From Chlorophyllum brunneum (lineage: Eukaryota; Basidiomycota; Agaricomycetes; Agaricales; Agaricaceae), in contig OY756143.1 in assembly GCA_963576785.1 (NCBI GenBank), positions 310,001-374,000 of the forward strand: a DNA stretch of 64,000 nt, in the 5' to 3' direction. Of the stretch, positions 59,103 through 64,000 are shown one piece after another; positions within the stretch are counted from its first letter, which is position 1, and the number at the start of each line of letters is the position of its first letter. Below the pieces are notes generated by a model. That model was not told the DNA's origin. It made no database searches and saw only the letters and a list, made by a program, of their open reading frames with translations. The position numbers and the translations under genes are program-made.

Positions 59103-60278
59103 CTATCTAATGTGTGCTTTCTTTGGTGCTTTGCAATTCTTCGAGATGTGGCCTTGTTTGCCACAATTATAGCATGTTATCTTGGTGTATGCAACCTTTG
59201 TCTTCTTGTAGCAATATTTGGCGATATGCCCATATAGGTTACAGTTGAAACACCTCAGTTTGCTGTTCTGATCGGTGTCTGCCCTCTGTCTACCAATTTC
59301 CATTGGTTGTCCTCCACCTCCATATGTGACTCCTGTGCTTGTTCGTATATCTCCTCGGGTGATGTCTGTTGTTTCATATCCTTGTCCTACTGCAAGGATT
59401 GTTTTTCTCCATTTGCTGTATGTGTCTGGGATTGAGGCTGCTGGATAGCCTACAATGGTTCAGATAATGTCTGCTCTAGTGTGTCATTTGAGAAGGAATA
59501 TGGTATGTGTATTGTCTGTTCCTACTTGGGTCTTCAATGCTTCGAACTCTATTAAGAAGTCTGCAGTATTCCTCTTTCCCTGTTTGAATAACTCGATTTC
59601 CCCTTCTGCTATTGCTTTCCTATTCCCCAAGGAGAAGGTAGCTACCATCTCCTTTGTGAAATCCTCAAATGCCGGCATTTTCTTGTCTTGAATCATTTGT
59701 AACTTGGCATTGGCATAGGAACCTACTAGTCCTCCTTTCATTTGTGCTAATACTCCAATTATCTTCTGTTTGTTATCATTGATCTTGTTGAAGAGTGTCC
59801 ATAAGGATATCACTCTCCACCAATTGTCAAACTTGGTTCTATCTCTATTGAAGTATCCTGGTTCTGGGGCTAGATTCTTTGGGAAGTTGATTTCATCGGC
59901 CATCTCTGATTTTGTCTCTGGTTCACTGTGTTTGTTCTTGTGGGTTTTGGCAACTTCTATGTTGGATATTTCAGATTCTCTGTTTTCATAGGTCTTGGCA
60001 ATTTCTAAATCGAATGTGGTTTTGGCGATTTCTGTATCAAAAGGGATCTTGGTGACTTCTATGTCAGATGTGGTCTCAGCAACATCTGTGTTGAATAGAG
60101 TCTCAAAGAGAGCTGTGTTGTTGTCTATGCTGTGGTTGGATTTCTGCCATTTGAGGCCTTCAGGGATATCTGTTTCTGTTCATTGTTGGGATCCAGTAGT
60201 TACTGGTGATCTGTTGGTCTCGGAGCTCTTGGTCTTCTTGGTGTTCTCGATGAGCTACTGGTGCTCATATAATGTCAT
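59103..60278 (-). pseudogene. Family B gag, right copy
   Basis: Mirror of 38777-39952: repeat-bearing N-part, capsid core and two CCHC knuckles (about 59125-59256). Confidence 0.75.
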
Positions 60279-60664
60279 CCTGGTCAGAGGCTATTATTCC
60301 AAGCCTAGCTATGAATAGTGGCATCTCTCTTGCAAGGTGAGTCAAATGACACTTTACCAAATGTTATGACCTTAGTCTAGGACTTAGGTTGCAAGTCTTT
60401 GGATAAAGACTAGGAAGTAGAGAGAAGAATAAGGGATGATATGATTGGTAAAGTATAAGGAATACATCAAGTATTACTACACTTTATATACTAGTGGTGA
60501 GTGCTAATAATAAAGGAACAGAGTAAAGGAGTCATAGGGACAAGTAGAATGAGTCAGTAGGAGTACAGCCATAAGAGATGAAACAAGGGGTAACCAGATA
60601 CATTGGAATGCTGAGTACAACGGGCACATGATAAGAATGTACTGTCTATCTATAGTTCATAACA

Positions 60665-61500
60665 AACATTCCTTGAGGTAGTTGGAAAAGAAAGCTGCAA
60701 TCTCAGGGGGGAAGCCTTGTTTGTAGAGTATCCTAGTGAGGAGGTCATGATTGAGAGAAGGGAAGAACTGAGCAATGTCGAACATCAGCACACTTGTCTT
60801 CTTCTTCTTGGTCCAAGCCTCCCAAATGATGTGGGTAAGAAAGAGGCCAGCATTTTCAGTTGACCTTTGCATGATTGCGCTGAGCTGGTGGGGGTGTAGG
60901 ATGTTGAATTTGACTACCTTAAATTGGAGCCTTTTAGCCAACATCTTCTCAACAAGTTTATCCAGAGTGTTCAATAAGACAATTGGTCTGAATGCTTTGG
61001 GAGTAGAGTAATCAGGTTTGTTTGGTTTGGGGATGATGACTGATGTAGAATTTTTGAAAAGCCTAGGCCAATGTCCAAAGGACAGGCAGGCATTTCTGAT
61101 GTTAAGGATAAGATTGGTGCACATGGAGTTGGTGACAATTTGTTTGAGATGAGACCACAAGACATGATCTGGGCCAGGGGCAGATGAATTTAAGGTATCC
61201 TTGAGGGCCTCTGTCAGCTACAGGAGTGAGAAGTCAACCCAAGTCCTATTTGATACCATCAGTTCGGGGGTGCCAGAGAGGTCATTGAGTACCTCTGGAT
61301 TAACTGGCCAATCATGAGCAGTGTTATAACTGGTATCTAGGGCTATTCACAACTCATCCATAGTTAGGCAGGGCTTGCCATTGTGTTGAATGGCCTCAGT
61401 TGCCAGGAGTGAGCATCTCTTAGTCCAAGGCATGAGGTCCCAAGGGTGCCATTTATCAACAGAGATTTTTTCAATCTTCTGATCAAAGTATGCTCTTTTC
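60665..61500 (-). pseudogene. LINE ORF2 RT fragment (minus strand)
   Basis: The minus strand reads TKRAYFDQKIEKISVD, PGPDHVLWSHLKQIVT, SVIIPKPNKPDYS, FRPIVLLNTLDK and MFDIAQFFPSLNHDLL, ending at NYLKEC, where the family B LTR begins. It corresponds to about 34065-34890 of the long LINE but is clearly diverged from it. A TAG/TGA interrupts it in places (for example after MDEL). It was cut by the family B insertion or by the inverted-repeat breakpoint. Confidence 0.8.
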
Positions 61501-61518
61501 GTGCAGTGAGTGGTTTTC

Positions 61519-62533
61519 CAGATAGCGATGTACGACGCTGCTTTCTCCTCCTCCTCCCCCACGAGAAAGAAGCTGGCTAAGAAAGCTAGTGCTATCCACT
61601 CCACCTTGAATGGTCTGTCGCGCAAGCAAGTGATCATTCTTCACTGGGCCTAACGTCACCAATTTTGGGCCCATTATCGACTTTCTCAATACATGTCTCA
61701 TAGCAGAGAAGTCCAAAATGAGGGTCATTGCCGCCTCGCAGGGTAAGCTGGGCCTTATGGTCCACACCTCGGAGATGTTGACCCCCACAGAGCTAGACAT
61801 CGTTAAGGTGTGGCTCAAAGATAAATTTGGAGGAGTCACTACAGGCGATGTATCCCTTCCAAAATCTAAATCATTCATGAAAGTCATGGACATCAGTTAC
61901 ATCATGCCCCAAGGTCAGATCCTCACCAAGGCCGATGTGGTCACCAGCGTCAGGAATTCGATTCATTCCGATACCATACAATTTGCAATGCAACCATGAG
62001 TGTGACGGAACTCCAAACACTCAGACACCTGTATAGTATGGTTCGAAATATGGGACTCCAAGGCAGGGTCCAACATTGCGAAAATTGAGGATAAGTTCCT
62101 CAACTTCTACGGAGGACTCTTCCGCATCAGGAGGGCCACCACCAATTTGGGAGTACCTTTCTGCGGAAAATGTTGCAGATGGGGCCACCCCCTAATCCAT
62201 TGCCAGGCAAGGCTCTTCACCTGTACACACTGCAAGGGGCCACACTCCACCGCCAACCATTGATCGTTCGCCTACTGTTGTAAGGGCAACAACAAAGCTG
62301 AACCACCTATTGCGGCCACCCCCACCAGAGAACTATGCTCTCACAAGGCTATGTACTCTAACTGTGGCAAGGACCACCTCGCTACCGACTGAAAGTGTCA
62401 ATTCTGGAAGAAGCGATTTGACCACAACTGGCATGCAAACAAAGCACTCGAACTAAGAGCCAACAGAGGAGTTCCATTGCCCCCCTCCTCATCATTCCTG
62501 GCTAGTCGAAGCCAGACTAACCCCCCTCAATGA
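61519..62533 (+). pseudogene. LINE ORF1 C-terminal part, copy 3
   Basis: It contains RVIAASQGKLGLMVHTSEM, three knuckle clusters (CGKCCRWGHPLIHC, CTHCKGPHSTANH, CGKDHLATD; about 62163-62400) and ends SQTNPPQ with TGA 62531-62533. That stop overlaps the ORF2 start as ATGA, a common arrangement for translational coupling in two-ORF LINEs. A TGA in STANH-stop-SF is at the same codon as in copy 2. Confidence 0.8.
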
Positions 62534-64000
62534 ATAACATCCCCGATGATCAAGACAGGCCTCCTCGCTCACTCCTGAGTGAGTTGAAGGTCTGCTCTCA
62601 CAACGTTGGAAGATCGTATGGAGTGATGGAGACAGTCCTCACACATAGAGGTAACGTCGACCTCCTCCTCATACAAGAACCCCCATGGAGATTTCTCTGT
62701 GACATTCCCTCACCCGCCTCTAATGACGGATCCCCCCTCATAGGAGGTCCAGTCCACCCGGACTGGACACTCCTTTCATACCCGATCATTACCAAAGAAG
62801 TCCTCCAAGTGGGACGCCGATGATATCCTCAACAGACGGTCAACATGGAACACCACACCACTCCCCGAGTCCTTGCCTTTGCCCACAAGAGGCTGAAGCG
62901 ACTCCGACTCTCTATTAGAAGAGATCTAATCAACTATTGAGACCTCCTGTGTATTTCCTTATATGCAGGAGGAGAAGAACTACTGCTGCTGAACGTCTAC
63001 AATGACAGCTGTAACACCGCACTCCACTTCCTTGAGGAGTGCCTCTTTGACCTCCCGCCCTGCCTTTTAATGGGCGGAGATATCAACATCCGATTGGAGT
63101 TATGGGACCTTTCAACGGATCAACATCCGGCAAGTGCAGACCATCTCCTCATGATTGCCGAAGCCCTCAACCTAGTGAGGACAACTCCATCTGTGGCCAT
63201 ACCAACTTGGTATGCCTCAGACCCCAATCTACCAGATATGGTCATCGACCTGTTGTTTGTCTCGGGAATGTTACCATATATCCCCACCCATGCTATCCAG
63301 GCAGGCAATTGATACAATTCCGACCATGCCCCCCTCTTAATTAGGCTACCTATTCTGCAAATGGATGTCGTCGTCGAAAGATTGACAATTCCCAAGGATT
63401 CGGATGAGGAAACCAGGTTTCTGATGGACATAGTGGATGGAATCAAAAACAAGAACTGGACAATGAATGACACGGACGAGCTGGAGAGAGCTGTTGCCGA
63501 ATTGGGAGTTTTATTTGACAGATCCTAGAACCGGAATGCGAAGAAGTCCAAGATCACCACTAGATCCAAGACCTGGTGGAACGAGGAGTGCTCCACGGCA
63601 CTCGCTACGCACTGCGCAGACTGCAAGAACAAGCGCAAATAGAATGCCTTTTGCAAGACCACGAGGAAAACAAAGAGAGCATATTTCGACAAGAGAATCC
63701 AAGAAATCTCAGTCAACCGGAAATGTCTGTGGGATCTATGCCATGGATTAAAGATCGCACACTCCTGGCTACGGAAGCCATGTGTCACAACAGCTGACCT
63801 TGTCTTACTCTGGACAACCTGTGGATGGCACTCGACCAACACTACAATGTTGCCTACAACAGACCAACGAACACGGCAGTCCTGGACAAACTCCCTCCAC
63901 CGAACGGAATGGAGAATAGGACTTGGGTGAACTTCTCTCTCCTCGAGATGATGGATTCACTTAAGGATACCTCAAATTCTTCCTCCCCCGGTCCTGACCA
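62530..64000 (+). pseudogene. LINE ORF2 N-terminal part (endonuclease), copy 3
   Basis: Starts MNNIPDDQDRPPRSLLSEL. EEP endonuclease motifs: KVCSHNVGRSYG with the conserved Asn (about 62590), LLLIQEPPW with the catalytic Glu (about 62665-62690), GGDINIR (about 63072) and NSDHAPL (about 63318). Frame breaks occur between about 62820 and 62950, and stops at 63310 and 63526 (TGA, TAG). This is the only copy here showing the full endonuclease. Confidence 0.8.

Larger units (their letters stand above)
49641..60664. repeat. Right arm of giant inverted repeat
   Basis: 11,024 bases, reverse complement of 38391-49407 with very few differences. The outer edge coincides with the last base of a family B LTR, and the flanking sequence there is LINE, not family C. 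Confidence 0.95.
54239..60664 (-). mobile_element. Chromovirus family B, right copy
   Basis: Reverse-complement copy of 38391-44809. 3' LTR 54239-54542, 5' LTR 60362-60664. Its integrase zinc region has 8 bp more (TATGACAA in minus-strand sense, near 56854-56862), which restores the reading frame relative to the left copy. It is flanked on the right by LINE RT sequence rather than family C integrase. Confidence 0.9.
61519..64000 (+). mobile_element. LINE copy 3 (runs off the window)
   Basis: Colinear with the long LINE from about 32370 on, but in head-to-head contact with the minus-strand LINE fragment. It has ORF1 with its natural stop, the complete ORF1/ORF2 junction, and the endonuclease start that is deleted in copy 2. 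It continues past the right edge into RT. Confidence 0.85.

Noticed and set aside
38391..60664. Host stop-codon reassignment (TGA read as Arg)
   Set aside because: A paralogous CGA is seen at one TGA site, TAA and TAG stops also occur in the same frames, and the elements are otherwise degraded. CpG deamination explains the pattern more simply. The five host genes all end in TAG or TAA, but that sample is too small to argue from.
61347..61500. Twin-priming 5' inversion of a single LINE insertion
   Set aside because: The inverted segment corresponds to sequence downstream of the start of the plus-strand segment and is present again there, which twin priming does not produce.
1..64000. CRISPR arrays, bacterial operons, rRNA or tRNA genes
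   Set aside because: No regularly spaced short repeats with unique spacers, no rRNA-like segment and no tRNA cloverleaf were recognised. The window is eukaryotic.

Overview
This window looks like a nuclear scaffold from a repeat-rich mushroom-forming basidiomycete (Agaricomycetes). Genes carry many short introns of about 50-60 bases with GT...AG borders. The host genes are typical of agaric genomes: a four-BRCT checkpoint protein, MFS carriers and F-box/LRR-type proteins. About three quarters of the window consists of LTR retrotransposons and LINEs. A 200-base run of N shows that this is a scaffolded assembly. The species cannot be fixed from the sequence alone.

Layout. 1-14,250 is host territory: the decayed 3' end of an MFS carrier (+), a DPB11/Rad4/TopBP1-like gene (-), a divergently transcribed SV2-type MFS carrier (+), an F-box gene (-), and a tandem pair of F-box/LRR-like paralogues (-). 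The first paralogue is intact. The second is split by a solo Copia LTR with a perfect 5-bp target duplication. 14,250-26,430 is AT-rich repeat debris: fragments of two chromovirus families, a decayed Copia element with its 3' LTR, a gag relic, and stretches in which I recognise nothing. 26,430-38,390 holds a 5'-truncated LINE and a long LINE. The long LINE sits inside a minus-strand chromovirus, here called family C; all its sequence from the C-terminal integrase onward is present. 38,391-60,664 is a giant, nearly perfect inverted repeat with arms of about 11.0 kb around the N gap. Each arm carries a chromovirus of a second family (B, 6.4 kb with two LTRs) that interrupts a gag-protease-RT segment of family C. 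60,665-64,000 holds two head-to-head LINE fragments.

How things fit together. Both chromovirus families share an unusual plan: gag, then pol ending in a chromodomain, then an extra ORF (ORF3) between pol and the 3' LTR. In both families a 12-nt sequence just inside the 5' LTR is an exact reverse complement of a 12-nt sequence in the LTR that lies 34-35 nt downstream of a TATA-like box. That is the geometry expected for Tf1/sushi-type self-primed reverse transcription, without a host tRNA. All elements are decayed. A large share of the in-frame stops are TGA codons where an arginine (CGA) is expected, which points to CpG deamination. Host genes show no such damage.
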